Notes: generated by a model from the letters alone, not told the origin. 64,000 bases of DNA from Austwickia sp. TVS 96-490-7B (GCF_019331795.1 NZ_JAHPZL010000003.1:553877-617876), one strand, 5' to 3'; positions 8,772 to 18,423 are shown, numbered from the stretch's first letter. Numbers and translations are program-made.

Positions 8772-10118
8772 TCAACTGGTTTGCGCCGACTCGCGCGGTC
8801 GACGTACCCGATAGACCGCCACCCCGGCGAGCACCCACATGGCGAGCGCTCCGAATTCGGGGGCGCCGAGTTGGCCGGGTGAGCCGGGGACGAGGAGTAG
8901 GAGGAGGAAGGCTGCGGAGGCGGCGACGCCGACGCGGGCTTGGGTGCGTTCGCGGCCGACGCCGATGCGGGCGGAGATGTAGCAGGTGGAGAGGTAGGCG
9001 ACACCGGCGAGGACGGAGCACATGTTGACGATGTAGTTGACGACTTCTCGTCCGGCCCAGGGTGCGATGAGGCTGATGGCGAGCGCGAAGAGCACGGCTT
9101 GGTCGTAGACGCCGATGGGGTTGAGTCGGTGGAATCGGGCGGGGAGGAAACCGTGTGTGGCGAGGGATGCGGTGAGTTTGCTGGCGGACAGGATGAATGC
9201 GTTGATGCCGCCGAGGACGGCTCCGGCGAGGGCGATGACGAGGATGCCCAGGCCGATGGGGCCGAGGACGGTTTGGACGGCGGCGCCGGTGGGCCAGGTC
9301 ACGGTGTCGGCTTGGTCGGGGGTGAAGATCAGGGCAGTGAGGGTGTTGAGGGCGGTGTAGATCAGGCCGGCGAGGACGATGCCGGTGACGGCGAATCGGC
9401 TGGCTCGGCGTGGTGCGAAGCTGAGGTCGCGGGTCACTTGGGGGATGACATCGAAACCGACGAAGAGGAACGGCACGATCGCGATGACTGATCCGACGCG
9501 AGCCCAGGAGATGGTCCAACCGTCGAGGTAGGTGTGGGTGAAGGGGGTGGGGTCGACGAGGGTGACCATGAGCGCGAAGATCACGGTGACGTTGACGACG
9601 AGGCCGATGACGAGGAGGTTTTGGACGCGGGAGCTGCCGCGTAGGCCGCGGATGTTGAGCCAGGCGAAGGCGACCATGATGGCGCTGGCGATGGCCACGT
9701 CGGTGGCGTAGACGGGGTATCCGGCGACGGTGTAGAGGTGCCCGAGGGATACGGCGTCGCCGACGATGCGTTTGAGCACGAGGACGAATGCGGTGCCGTT
9801 GAGGCTGACCAGGCTGATGTAGGCGAGGAGCAGGGACCAGCCGACGGCGAATCCGGCGGCGGGTCCGAGGTGTCGGTGGGCGTAGCTGAATTCGCCGCCT
9901 TCGTCGTCGTGGTGGCGCATCATGACGTGGTATCCCGCTTGGATGAACACCATCAGGATGACGCCGACGGCCATGCCGATGGCGGTGTCGACGACTCCGG
10001 AGGTGCGGAGGAAACGGGATCCGGGGAGGGTGAAGGAGCCCCAGCCGATGGTCGCGCCGACGACGAGGGAGAGGACGTCGAGGCGGGTGAGCCGGTGCGT
10101 CCCGGGGGTGGGACGCAC
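8772..10118 (-). CDS. APC-superfamily amino acid permease
   Basis: This 448-residue transporter has about twelve helices and the N-terminal APC fingerprint VGATIGWGSFTLPG (residues ~17-30), where unwound helix 1 binds substrate. A GGEFSYAHRHLGP motif follows (residues ~74-86). It lies 10 bases downstream of the CoA-disulfide reductase gene and appears to be third in the sulfur operon, so a sulfur-containing amino acid or related thiol is a reasonable but unproven substrate. The only available start is GTG at 10118, which sits inside a perfect 13-bp hairpin (10091-10122), suggesting translational control. The extreme C-terminus is basic. Confidence 0.85.
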   Translation of the reverse strand: MRPTPGTHRLTRLDVLSLVVGATIGWGSFTLPGSRFLRTSGVVDTAIGMAVGVILMVFIQAGYHVMMRHHDDEGGEFSYAHRHLGPAAGFAVGWSLLLAYISLVSLNGTAFVLVLKRIVGDAVSLGHLYTVAGYPVYATDVAIASAIMVAFAWLNIRGLRGSSRVQNLLVIGLVVNVTVIFALMVTLVDPTPFTHTYLDGWTISWARVGSVIAIVPFLFVGFDVIPQVTRDLSFAPRRASRFAVTGIVLAGLIYTALNTLTALIFTPDQADTVTWPTGAAVQTVLGPIGLGILVIALAGAVLGGINAFILSASKLTASLATHGFLPARFHRLNPIGVYDQAVLFALAISLIAPWAGREVVNYIVNMCSVLAGVAYLSTCYISARIGVGRERTQARVGVAASAAFLLLLLVPGSPGQLGAPEFGALAMWVLAGVAVYRVRRPRESAQTS

Positions 10119-10122
10119 CGGC
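10091..10122 (-). promoter_or_regulatory. Hairpin occluding the permease start codon
   Basis: GCCGGTGCGTCCC (10091-10103) and GGGACGCACCGGC (10110-10122) are perfect complements with a 6-base loop. On the - strand transcript the stem covers the GTG start at 10118 and the first codons. It could hold translation low, or act as an intra-operon processing or termination site. Confidence 0.65.
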
Positions 10123-10128
10123 GCGGTG

Positions 10129-11817
10129 TCAGTTGAAGTTGTAATCGGTGACCACTCGTTCCCGCGGGTCGGTGAGGTCGTGGAAGTATTCCAGGCAGCT
10201 CAATCCAAGGAAGGCACCGTTGATGTTGCGCGCGAGGGGGTATCCGATCTGGTTGAGTTCACGGGTCACGTAGTAGGAGCGTTGCCCGATGCGGCAATGC
10301 AGGTAGACGGGGGTGTCTTGGGGAATCTCGTCGAGGCGGTCCCGGAATTGGCTGAAGGGGATGTTGATGGCGCCGGTGATGTGTCCTTGGGCGTATTCGC
10401 CGGGTTCTCGGACGTCGATGATGGTGGCGCCTTCGTCGAGGAGTCTGCGGACGTCGCTCATTTGGACTTGGGTGATGTCGCCGGTCAGTTGGTTGACGGC
10501 GACGAGTCCGGCCATGTTGAGGATGTCTTTGGCGGTGCCGTACATCGGCGAGTAGCAGAGTTCGAGTTCGGTGAGGTCATGCACGGTGGCGCCTTGCATG
10601 ATGAGTGCGGCGACGACGTCGATGCGTTTGTCGGCGCCGTCTGTGCTGATGGCTTGGGCGCCGAGGATCCGCCCGGTGGGGGTTTCAAAGAGCAGTTTGA
10701 GGTGGAGTGGCGCGGAGTCGGGCATGAGGCCGACTTTGTTGGCGTTGATGTAGTAGATGGTGTCGTAGGACAGTCCGGCTGCTGCGCATTCGGTGTCATT
10801 GAGGCCGGTGGAGGCGGCAGTCAGGTCAAAGACGCGGATGACGCTTGATCCGATCACTCCGGTATGCCGGTTTGTGCGTCCGTTGACGTGGTCGGCGGCG
10901 GCGCGGGCTTGGCGTTGGGCTGGGCCAGCCATGGTGAGGCGGACGGGTTTGCCGGTGAGTCGCCCATATTCTTCGATGGCGTCGCCGACGGCGTAAATCG
11001 ACGGGTCGGAGGTGCGGTAGTTGTGGTCGACGCTGATCCCGCCGGTCGTCCCGATTTGCAGGTCAGCGGCGCGGGCGAGGGATGTTTCGGGTGCGACGCC
11101 GACGGCCATGACGACGGTCTGGGCGGTGACGGTGCGTCCGGACGCCAAGGTGAGGGTGTCGCCGTCGATGCGGGCGACGGGGTCACCGAGGAGGAGGGTG
11201 ACACCGTGGTCGTGGATTTCTTTGTGCAGGAGTTGCGCAATGTCCGCGTCGAGGCGGGTCATGACCTGATCGGCAGCTTCGATGAGGGTCACGTTTTTGC
11301 CGGTACGGCGGAGGTTTTCCATCACTTCGAGGCCGATGAAGCCACCGCCGATCACGGCGATGTCGGTCGCGGCGTCACAGGCTGGTTTGAGTCGTTCGAT
11401 GTCGGTGACATTGCGGACGACGTGGACAGTGTCGGCGTCTTTACCGGGGATGTCCGGGATGATCGGGCTGGCTCCTGGGGAGAGGCAGCACACGTCGTAC
11501 GGTTCGTCGAATTCTTCGCCGGTGTCGACCCGTCGTACGGTGAGCGTTTTGGCGGCGCGGTTGATGCGGATGACGTCATGGCCGGGGCGTACGTCGAGGT
11601 TGTATCGCTCACGGAAGATCTGCGGGGTGACCAGGACCAGGTCGGATGCTTCCGCGACCACCCCGGAAAGGTGGAAGGGCAACGCACAGTTGGAGAAGGA
11701 AACGTCCCGCCCCCGTTCGAAGACGACGATCTGCGCGGTCGGATCGAGGCGGCGGCAGCGCGCTGCGAAGGACATGCCACCGGCGACTCCGCCGACGACC
11801 ACTATTTTCTTGCTCAT
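10129..11817 (-). CDS. CoA-disulfide/polysulfide reductase with C-terminal rhodanese domain
   Basis: Start ATG at 11817 overlaps the transporter stop by 4 bases (ATGA). The 562-residue protein begins with an FAD dinucleotide motif (VVVGGVAGGMS) and the active-site segment SFSNCALPFHLSG with Cys44, the single catalytic Cys of CoA-disulfide reductases. A second dinucleotide fold (IAVIGGGFIGLEV) and a dimerisation domain follow. A rhodanese domain occupies about residues 450-540, with Cys508 in HCRIGQRS as the persulfide-carrying residue. This architecture matches the CoADR-Rhd/Npsr group, which reduces CoA disulfide or per/polysulfides with NAD(P)H. The adjacent YeeE-family sulfur transporter supports a role in sulfane-sulfur handling in the cytoplasm. 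Confidence 0.9.
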   Translation of the reverse strand: MSKKIVVVGGVAGGMSFAARCRRLDPTAQIVVFERGRDVSFSNCALPFHLSGVVAEASDLVLVTPQIFRERYNLDVRPGHDVIRINRAAKTLTVRRVDTGEEFDEPYDVCCLSPGASPIIPDIPGKDADTVHVVRNVTDIERLKPACDAATDIAVIGGGFIGLEVMENLRRTGKNVTLIEAADQVMTRLDADIAQLLHKEIHDHGVTLLLGDPVARIDGDTLTLASGRTVTAQTVVMAVGVAPETSLARAADLQIGTTGGISVDHNYRTSDPSIYAVGDAIEEYGRLTGKPVRLTMAGPAQRQARAAADHVNGRTNRHTGVIGSSVIRVFDLTAASTGLNDTECAAAGLSYDTIYYINANKVGLMPDSAPLHLKLLFETPTGRILGAQAISTDGADKRIDVVAALIMQGATVHDLTELELCYSPMYGTAKDILNMAGLVAVNQLTGDITQVQMSDVRRLLDEGATIIDVREPGEYAQGHITGAINIPFSQFRDRLDEIPQDTPVYLHCRIGQRSYYVTRELNQIGYPLARNINGAFLGLSCLEYFHDLTDPRERVVTDYNFN

Positions 11818-13253
11818 GCTTCTGTTCCTTTCGTGGCCGGCGTCGATGCGGTGCCGTCCGTCCCGGATGTGGCGATCTCGAGGTAGTTGCGGGGTTGGGT
11901 GTGTCGGTCGGGTCCGACGAGGTTGATGCGGCCTTGGAAAATTTTCAGAGCAAGCAATCCCCCGCCAAAGAGCGCGATCGCGAAGGTCCACCCGGACAGG
12001 GAGAGGTTGCTCACTCCTGAGAACAGCGCACCGATGTTGCAGCCTCCAGCAAGCCGAGCGCCAAAACCCATGCACAACCCGCCGACGGAATATGCGACAG
12101 CGTCACGGGCCGTGAAGTCACGGTCGAAGCGGAACCGTCCAGCGAGCAGCAGTGCGCACGCGGACCCGAAAATGATGCCGATGTCTCGGACGCTGCCGGG
12201 GTGATTGATCAGCCCGGACGCCACCGAAGCGTTGATCGAGGTGAAAGCAGGGTCGGTGAACTGCACACCAAACAGGTTGAGGAAAGCGACAGCCCACACG
12301 GTGAACGCGCTGGTCACACCCCATGACTTGCCGGTGGTGATCAGGATGAACACAAACATGAACGCCAGGAGGATCCCGCCGGTGCGGAAATCCCATCGCG
12401 TGACTAGCAGGTTGTGGTAAGTCCGAGCGTCAAAGAATGAGAAGGGCTGGCCGGTCGGTTCTTGCGGGACATGCCGCTCAGTGCTGTCCCACTCCTCAAC
12501 GCTGTAATAACCTTCGCGTTTGCGGAACTGCTCGTATCGACGTACGAGCACCCACACTCCGAGCAACCCGAGGAAGGTCACCGCGACCGCCCCCGGATAG
12601 CCGAAGACATCCGGCAGGTACACGCGGAAACCGGCACCGACGGGGCTGTGCGTCATCGTGGCACGTAACCAATGCCCAGGGATCGATCCCAGCACAAAAA
12701 ATGGCAACGAAAACAGGACTCGTACGGCGCCTTCACCGAGGTCAGCTAGCGTCCCGGAGGCGCAACCGCCAGCCATGATCATGCCGACACCGAAGATGAC
12801 CCCACCGATGATCAGCGGCAAGTTGGTCTCAGCGACCGCTTCCGTGCCGGGAATCACGGATTGGCCTTTGGCGGCAGTCCAGGACACCACCGCGCCTCGA
12901 TGAGCGGCGGCCCAATGCAGGCCAGCAGTGACCGCTGACGCCAACCCGAATGTGAGGAGCAAGGCCTTGGACAGGCTGCCTTCTCCAGTGACGTAGATGC
13001 GTTTGATACCACCGGCGAAACCAAAACGGCTTCGCGTCAGGATGTATCCCAATATCAATCCGGTGCCCATAGAGAGCACAAAAATCTCTGGTTTTTTTGC
13101 TAACAACCCAGCTAGCAGCATGGCAGCAATGATGACGACTGCGATGACGGGTTGATGGCGACGATGAAGTGGGGGTGGGAGATGTCGCAGCGTGCGATCC
13201 GGGCTCCCCGACATCGGGGCGGGGGCAGCGTCGCTCTCCGTGGCGGACGACAT
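11814..13253 (-). CDS. YeeE/YedE-family sulfur (thiosulfate) transporter
   Basis: The 479-residue membrane protein has two homologous halves, each with the signature Cys motif of this family: GGCASGTLADLGEG around residue 165 and GGCNIGALFSGVS around residue 400. In the characterised thiosulfate transporter of this family, such cysteines pass thiosulfate through the membrane. The ATG at 13253 is preceded by AAGGAGGA, and the first ~35 residues are cytoplasmic and proline/arginine-rich. It is first in the operon yeeE-CoADR-rhodanese-APC permease. Thiosulfate is the likeliest substrate; other reduced sulfur anions are possible. Confidence 0.9.
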   Translation of the reverse strand: MSSATESDAAPAPMSGSPDRTLRHLPPPLHRRHQPVIAVVIIAAMLLAGLLAKKPEIFVLSMGTGLILGYILTRSRFGFAGGIKRIYVTGEGSLSKALLLTFGLASAVTAGLHWAAAHRGAVVSWTAAKGQSVIPGTEAVAETNLPLIIGGVIFGVGMIMAGGCASGTLADLGEGAVRVLFSLPFFVLGSIPGHWLRATMTHSPVGAGFRVYLPDVFGYPGAVAVTFLGLLGVWVLVRRYEQFRKREGYYSVEEWDSTERHVPQEPTGQPFSFFDARTYHNLLVTRWDFRTGGILLAFMFVFILITTGKSWGVTSAFTVWAVAFLNLFGVQFTDPAFTSINASVASGLINHPGSVRDIGIIFGSACALLLAGRFRFDRDFTARDAVAYSVGGLCMGFGARLAGGCNIGALFSGVSNLSLSGWTFAIALFGGGLLALKIFQGRINLVGPDRHTQPRNYLEIATSGTDGTASTPATKGTEA

Positions 13254-13837
13254 ACTGTCCTCCTTGGGCGAGTGCTTGCAGGTGAACGGCTTCGCCGTTG
13301 AAGCGGTGCAGGAGGGGGTAGTCCAGGGCAGGGGTCGTCCTCGCGACGGGGAGGACGGGTGAATACCCGTTCAAGCAAGCTGAACCTTACGTGAAGTTTG
13401 GGACATCGAATAGGGGTCTGGAACAAACAGCGCCAGACCAGGCACGAAACCCCCCTCCGACCCGAATAGGCCTGCGCGACAGGTGCCGACGCCCGCGCGC
13501 ACTCCTGCCTCACCCCCGACACGCCGTCCGTCAAAAAGCCGCAGATGCGACGAGGACGCCGCGAAGGACCATGACACGACGTGTGGGCCGTCGCGACCAC
13601 TCGCCGTCGCGACCACTCGCCGTCAGCGCTTTGACCTGCAGAGATGCCGTCACGGAACACATACTGGCCCGTCGGACACCTGGTGGAGCGTGAAACATGC
13701 GGCCGACGTCTCGGCCCCCCACTCAACTCCTGCTTTGCTCACTGCCCGCCGCGTTGAAATGTGGGTCCAGTGAGGGAAACCGAAGTGGAGTCTGCGAGAA
13801 CACCTGCCGAGGGGGCATGGAGTTGATTCTTAGCGTG
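13254..13837. other. Intergenic region upstream of the sulfur operon
   Basis: About 580 bases without a supported gene, holding the promoter of the sulfur operon and the 3' flank of the nuclease-helicase gene. A tandem 16-bp repeat (GCCGTCGCGACCACTC) lies at 13587-13602 and 13603-13618 with a partial third unit to 13624. I found no recognisable riboswitch. Confidence 0.55.
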
Positions 13838-15718
13838 TCAAGGCACGATCGAGCGCAAGAAGTCCTGGGTTTCCGGGTCGGTCGAGTACAGCCCGATGCC
13901 CCGCATCGCGCGGGTGAGAAGCACTTTATAAACGTTGCGGATCAGCCGGTCGACTTCCTCATCGGTGACCGATTTCCTCGATCGGAACGCTGGATCACGA
14001 CTTTCAGTACGTCGGGTTTCCCAGCGACCGGCACGTCGTACGAGGTCGGGACCGAGCACCACTCCTGCGTAGTCATATTCGAAACCTTGGGCGGTATAGA
14101 CACAGCCGACTTGACCAAAGCCGGCAGGGTCGGTTGCCCACAGTGATTTCGGAGGTGCGCCACCGACAGCGCGGTCACTTTTAAGGTTCCATGGCCGCGT
14201 CCAATCACCGATCTGAATGTCGTGGACCAGCGATCCGTCGGGGCGAGGGTCACTCCATGGCCAGCAAAAACCGGCAGACATGCGCGCGGTCGTGTTGTCG
14301 TCGTGACGCGCTTCTAGCCAGGCTTGCAATTCCTGGGGTGATTCCATGACCTGTACGTCGAACGCAGCGTCACCTTCCCACGGGATTGTTTCTTCCCCGG
14401 TCAGACCGAGCAGACGCTGGACCCACCGCACATAGGCTTGGGAGCCACCGCACCGGAACTGGTCGTCAAGCTCAATCACTAGTACATCAATGCCACGTTG
14501 AGCAGCTGCTTCTCGAATGTCGTCAACAGTGCCCAGCTCGCCCGGACGGACCACTTGATGCTGGTCCAGGAGGAATACGGGCGTGCGGGCAGCGCAGAGG
14601 AGCTCATCGATTTGGGGACGACCTGTCCGCAATGATGCTTTGGTGTATTGGTTGACTGACGTTTCTCTGATGCGGTGCGCCTCATCCATGATGAGGACTT
14701 CGAGGTCGTTGGGTTCAGCTTGCATGAACGAGTTGAAATATTGGAAGGTCTTGCGGACTCTCGGTGAGCCTTTCGCTGCTACTTTGCGCAGCGTCTGAGT
14801 GAACGACTGCGATCCGGTGGCGTGAATCACTGTGCGACCTTGGCGGGCTAGCTCACCCATGAGTGATAAGGCAATCACGCTTTTACCAGATCCTGGGCCG
14901 CCAGTGACGATCACCGCAGTTTTCGTGTGGGCTCGCCTGGCGCTACTCACGGCATGTCGCACACATTCATAAGCGTCTCGTTGGTCGTCGAGCAGCACAA
15001 AGCATTCACGTTTCTGCACTTCCTCAGCTGCCAACTCCATCAATTTCCTCGTGGGGCCAAGGCTGCTGTTTTCGAGAATATCTGCAGCTTCTGCACCACT
15101 ACGCGGGGCGAAATATGCGGTGAGAAATTCTCGAAACTCTCCACGGCGTTGCCCAGTAAACATCCGTCCCAGCTGGCCACCGGGACGGGTCAGGAGGTCG
15201 GCGACGCCGTACTCAGTGGCGTTATGTAAGTAGGCGACGCCGGCAAGGGCTTCGGGGGTGTCCGCCAGTGCTGCGGTGAAGTCTTGAAGGTATTCGCAGT
15301 AGCCGCGCACTTGGTCGATGGGATGTGAAACCGGACGGCTATAGCCGTCGACGGCAACGAGGACATCACTGTCTTCAAACTGGTATGCGTGAGTCCACTG
15401 TTTGAGTTCAACGACGAGGTACGCCGGACGTCCGGTGGCGGCGGAGATACCTGCGAGGACGACATCAGCGCGTTTGTTAGTGAACGGCAGCTGATATTCC
15501 AGCAGCATTTCCACACCGTGCAGGCCTGCATCACACAAATCTGCGGCAAGAGCTGGGAGGCTATGGTCCCATGATCGACGTTCGCTGGGCGATGGGTAGT
15601 GGCCCACTGAGTGCCACATGTGATCTGCGAGCAGCTGCGACAGCCGTGCCTCAAGCAGAGAGAATTGTCCGGCAGGTAAACGATGCAGTGACGACACGAA
15701 GAGGCTCCCGAGCAGCAC
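13838..15718 (-). CDS. PD-(D/E)XK-like nuclease fused to DUF2075 P-loop helicase-like domain
   Basis: The 626-residue protein (GTG start at 15718, weak ribosome site) has two parts. Residues ~65-110 read GVEMLLEYQLPFTNKRADVVL...YLVVELKQW, with Asp85, Glu104 and Lys106 spaced like a PD-(D/E)XK nuclease active site. From about 240 comes a DUF2075-type P-loop domain: Walker A GGPGSGKS (273-280), Walker B VLIMDEAHR (341-349), an arginine-containing ELDDQFRCGG segment, and a late AQGFEYDYAGVVLGPDL block typical of superfamily-1-like motif V/VI. Such proteins occur in restriction and phage-defence settings. It stands alone here. A role against foreign DNA is inference. Confidence 0.82.
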   Translation of the reverse strand: MLLGSLFVSSLHRLPAGQFSLLEARLSQLLADHMWHSVGHYPSPSERRSWDHSLPALAADLCDAGLHGVEMLLEYQLPFTNKRADVVLAGISAATGRPAYLVVELKQWTHAYQFEDSDVLVAVDGYSRPVSHPIDQVRGYCEYLQDFTAALADTPEALAGVAYLHNATEYGVADLLTRPGGQLGRMFTGQRRGEFREFLTAYFAPRSGAEAADILENSSLGPTRKLMELAAEEVQKRECFVLLDDQRDAYECVRHAVSSARRAHTKTAVIVTGGPGSGKSVIALSLMGELARQGRTVIHATGSQSFTQTLRKVAAKGSPRVRKTFQYFNSFMQAEPNDLEVLIMDEAHRIRETSVNQYTKASLRTGRPQIDELLCAARTPVFLLDQHQVVRPGELGTVDDIREAAAQRGIDVLVIELDDQFRCGGSQAYVRWVQRLLGLTGEETIPWEGDAAFDVQVMESPQELQAWLEARHDDNTTARMSAGFCWPWSDPRPDGSLVHDIQIGDWTRPWNLKSDRAVGGAPPKSLWATDPAGFGQVGCVYTAQGFEYDYAGVVLGPDLVRRAGRWETRRTESRDPAFRSRKSVTDEEVDRLIRNVYKVLLTRAMRGIGLYSTDPETQDFLRSIVP

Positions 15719-16035
15719 GACATGGCGTGCGGGGAAGCATGTCCTTCTCAGGAAGCTCGTCGATCCGCGAATGACAGCGTCACCTTACCGAAGCTGTCGA
15801 CAGCTCGACAGCGCATTGACTCTCACCCATCAGGTCAGCCCAGTAGGAGTCGACGTGTTCGACTGGCCTCGAACGCATTTCGCCGTACTACGTACCACGG
15901 CACCGCCTGGCTGGGACCAGGTGAAGGCTGCCGCGTCGCGCGGGCATCATGGGCGCCCGAGTGGACTGGAACGGGTCAGGGCAAGCAAGAGGTCAAACTT
16001 GAGGGCTTCGCTCAGCGACCCTCGGAGAGGGATAG

Positions 16036-16413
16036 ATGCAGGAACAGTCAATGCTGAAAACGGTGATGATGAGCACTCAGATCGTCATGGCTTGGGTCGC
16101 CCTATTGGGTCTCGTCGCCGATCTGGGATGGATTGATGCGGCCATCTGGTGGATCCTCTGGTTCACGCATAGCACGTGCGTGTATGCGCTGCGGGACCCA
16201 GACAGCATTCCAGCATTGGCAAAAATCGTGATGATGACCCCTGCTTGTGCAAGTTCTGGAATCATTCTCTTTGATATTTTCCCCGCGCTGGCGCGCAGGC
16301 CCGATGCTATCACCTGGGGAATCTCACTGCGAGTGATCGCTGCGGCTGCTGCTATCTCATTCTTATTTCCTGCAGTTCATCGTGGTGTCGATTTCACTGT
16401 CGAGCCCGACTGA
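16036..16413 (+). CDS. Small membrane protein, unknown function
   Basis: The 125-residue product has about four hydrophobic helices (residues ~12-30, 32-50, 62-82 and 96-116), and GGAGAGG lies 6-8 bases before the ATG. No family is recognised. It is between the nuclease-helicase gene (opposite strand) and the VOC gene, with about 260 bases on its right. Confidence 0.6.
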   Translation: MQEQSMLKTVMMSTQIVMAWVALLGLVADLGWIDAAIWWILWFTHSTCVYALRDPDSIPALAKIVMMTPACASSGIILFDIFPALARRPDAITWGISLRVIAAAAAISFLFPAVHRGVDFTVEPD

Positions 16414-16673
16414 CCGACTCTCAGACAAGCCAGGCTGGCCAGCCCTGCTCCACTAGGGCGACAGATGCGCATCCGGATGTGCATGAGCGCCACCTTAGTG
16501 CTTCATAAATAACCATTTGAACGTAGAGTGGCATCAGATCGGAATGTCCCCGTCATTGCGCTAGGCACCTAGCGGTGAGAGTGACTGCTGTTTAGTCAGA
16601 CAAGGCTCATTTCATTGAGGCTCGAATAGCCAAACGGTGAGACAACTCATAGCTAACACACCAGGAGACTGCA

Positions 16674-17027
16674 ATGACCTCACCCACCTTCACGATCCGC
16701 ATGATTACGATCGACTGCCTCAACCCAGGTGCATTAGCTGAGTTCTGGTCAGCCGCAACCGACCGCCCCGTCCTGGCGGACCACGGCGACTTCGTCATAG
16801 TTGACTCGCGCCCACTCTTGGGCTTTCAACGTGTTGACAGTCCCACCCCTGGAAAAAATCGGATCCACTTTGACGTCGGGTCCTCAGATCGTGAAGCTCT
16901 CGTCGGTCGGTTGCGGCAACTCGGCGCAGTAGAACACGAGACCTACACCGTACCTGGCCTGACATGGACAGTCATGCGTGACCTTGAAGGAAACGTCTTT
17001 TGCATCGGCAACTCTCACAACGATTGA
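16674..17027 (+). CDS. VOC-superfamily (glyoxalase-like) protein
   Basis: The ATG has AGGAG 7 bases upstream. The 117 residues fit a single VOC domain with two beta-alpha-beta-beta-beta modules: FTIRMITIDCLNPGALAEFWSAAT at the start and KNRIHFDVGSSDREALVGRLRQLGAVEH, ending in VMRDLEGNVFCIG. These match the Glyoxalase_6-type group. The possible metal ligands (the His in IHFDV and the Glu in LEGNVFC) are present in part. Actual substrate unknown. It is probably monocistronic. Confidence 0.78.
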   Translation: MTSPTFTIRMITIDCLNPGALAEFWSAATDRPVLADHGDFVIVDSRPLLGFQRVDSPTPGKNRIHFDVGSSDREALVGRLRQLGAVEHETYTVPGLTWTVMRDLEGNVFCIGNSHND

Positions 17028-17607
17028 CGATCGCAGCGACACCTATTTGCCCCGATGCCTCTCATGGCCATTGCGATTCTTTATGTGAATACTGCAGGCG
17101 ATTCGACATCCGATGGGCATCCCACATACGACCCACATGTCAGGTCGCTGCGATTCTTTTTCTGGTGCTGCCTGTCATCAACATTTACTCACACAGCGGC
17201 ATATTATCTCAAGCTCATGGCGCTATAGCAAGGACTTTACGTGGGCGCTCCCGAGTCACAATTTATACGTTTGGCGCCGATCGTGGCGCATACCGCTGCT
17301 GATCTGGGATGAGGTGGTTCAGCCCGCCCAGATTTTCTGTCTAGTATCACGTCGAAGCAGCAGTCCTGAATCTTTCATCAAGGAACGACGTCGATGTAGC
17401 GGGGGTTGTCGCCATCTGCAACAGGGGATACTACTTCACGTGGAGGTGACAGTTCCCCATGCATGCCCAGCTATAGCTTGGTGATGAAAAGAACCAACCC
17501 GCCAGTATGGCGAGGGTACTGGACTGCGCTCTTGATATGAGCCCTCAACCTGCCACGCCAAGGTGTCGCACACTCACCGAGGCCCGGAGCCGGTCTTGAG
17601 TCTGCCC
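17028..17607. other. Intergenic region, no gene seen
   Basis: About 580 bases where no frame shows a start with ribosome site or a recognisable domain. It precedes the tRNA-Thr island and may be degraded DNA. Confidence 0.45.
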
Positions 17608-17832
17608 TCAGTCCGGGTCAGGCTCCGATTGGATGTCTGGTCGAGGGATAAATAAATACCCAGAGGTACCCATCCCTAGAATAAATGAGCCCCACGCGAA
17701 GATGGTGCTCGGCGTGTTAAGGGGAGCATTCTGGATGAGCGCTAGTGCGAGGCCCAGTATGCATGCGATCGCGCCCACACCGGTCAACGTTCCTACAACG
17801 ATACGGCGAAAATAGCCGTGAATTATGGTCAC
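17608..17832 (-). CDS. Possible small two-helix membrane protein
   Basis: From a GTG at 17832 the frame encodes 74 residues with two hydrophobic helices (roughly residues 10-34 and 42-60) and an acidic end. Upstream the same frame runs on to 18147, but that sequence is arginine-rich and does not look coding. There is no strong ribosome site, so expression is uncertain. Confidence 0.35.
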   Translation of the reverse strand: MTIIHGYFRRIVVGTLTGVGAIACILGLALALIQNAPLNTPSTIFAWGSFILGMGTSGYLFIPRPDIQSEPDPD

Positions 17833-18189
17833 CCAGCGATCATAGATGCACAGGCATGGCGGACCATGCCGGTTTGCCGGGATTCGCCGGTACCCCACCC
17901 TTAGACCGCTCTGCCAGCACCGCGATGCCCTCCTGGTTCCTCGACGGCAGGCGCGGACGCCTTGGGCAACAACCTCGGCTCCGTGGGGAACTGGGTGAAG
18001 CCAAGCCGCCTCACCGGACCCTCTGCCCCAGCGGAAGCCGTGACCGGCGAGGTGCTCGTGATGGCCTTCCCTGGGCTGCGCTACTCGGTGTTGTCCAAAC
18101 TGTGGAGTAAAGAAGCAAGACTGCGCCTCAGTTGCTGCCACCTGCATCGTGGTCGTGATGTTGATCGCAGGAGCTCACTGTGCCCTCAA
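17833..18189. other. Left flank of the tRNA-Thr island, no gene seen
   Basis: This GC-rich stretch has no supportable gene on either strand. It ends at the first, degenerate copy of the tRNA-derived repeat. Confidence 0.4.
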
Positions 18190-18264
18190 AACAGAAAAGC
18201 CCCCGATCGGAGTTGAGGGATTTTCTGAGCTGCTGATCCGAATCAAACAGACGACCTATTCATG
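18190..18264. repeat. Degenerate tRNA-Thr-derived att-like repeat (copy 1)
   Basis: The sequence resembles the terminator plus the 3' part of the tRNA-Thr gene found at 23246-23324. It shares ACAGAAAAGCCCCCGA and GACGACCTATTCAT but has several substitutions and one missing base. It is best read as an older attachment-site remnant, in the same orientation as the two better copies. Confidence 0.6.
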
Positions 18265-18423
18265 ACGGCAGCCGGCCTTCAGGCACGTCAGTGTCATGGC
18301 GAGGGAGGTCCACAGCTTCCCGGCGATCACTGGGGTTCTGACGCGTCAAGGCCACTGCTCCGGGATGCCTTCGTCGCTGGCCCAGAGTGCTTCTGTTGCA
18401 TCCCCACACCTGCTCCACTGCGG

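Noticed and set aside
10864-11886. A 340-codon + strand frame opposite the CoA-disulfide reductase gene
   Set aside because: It is a shadow frame. The - strand protein has FAD, NAD and rhodanese motifs.
13254-13380. Riboswitch or leader peptide upstream of the sulfur transporter
   Set aside because: A TTG-initiated frame from 13374 exists but has no ribosome site, runs into the gene in another frame and shows no Cys run. No SAM-riboswitch core was recognised.
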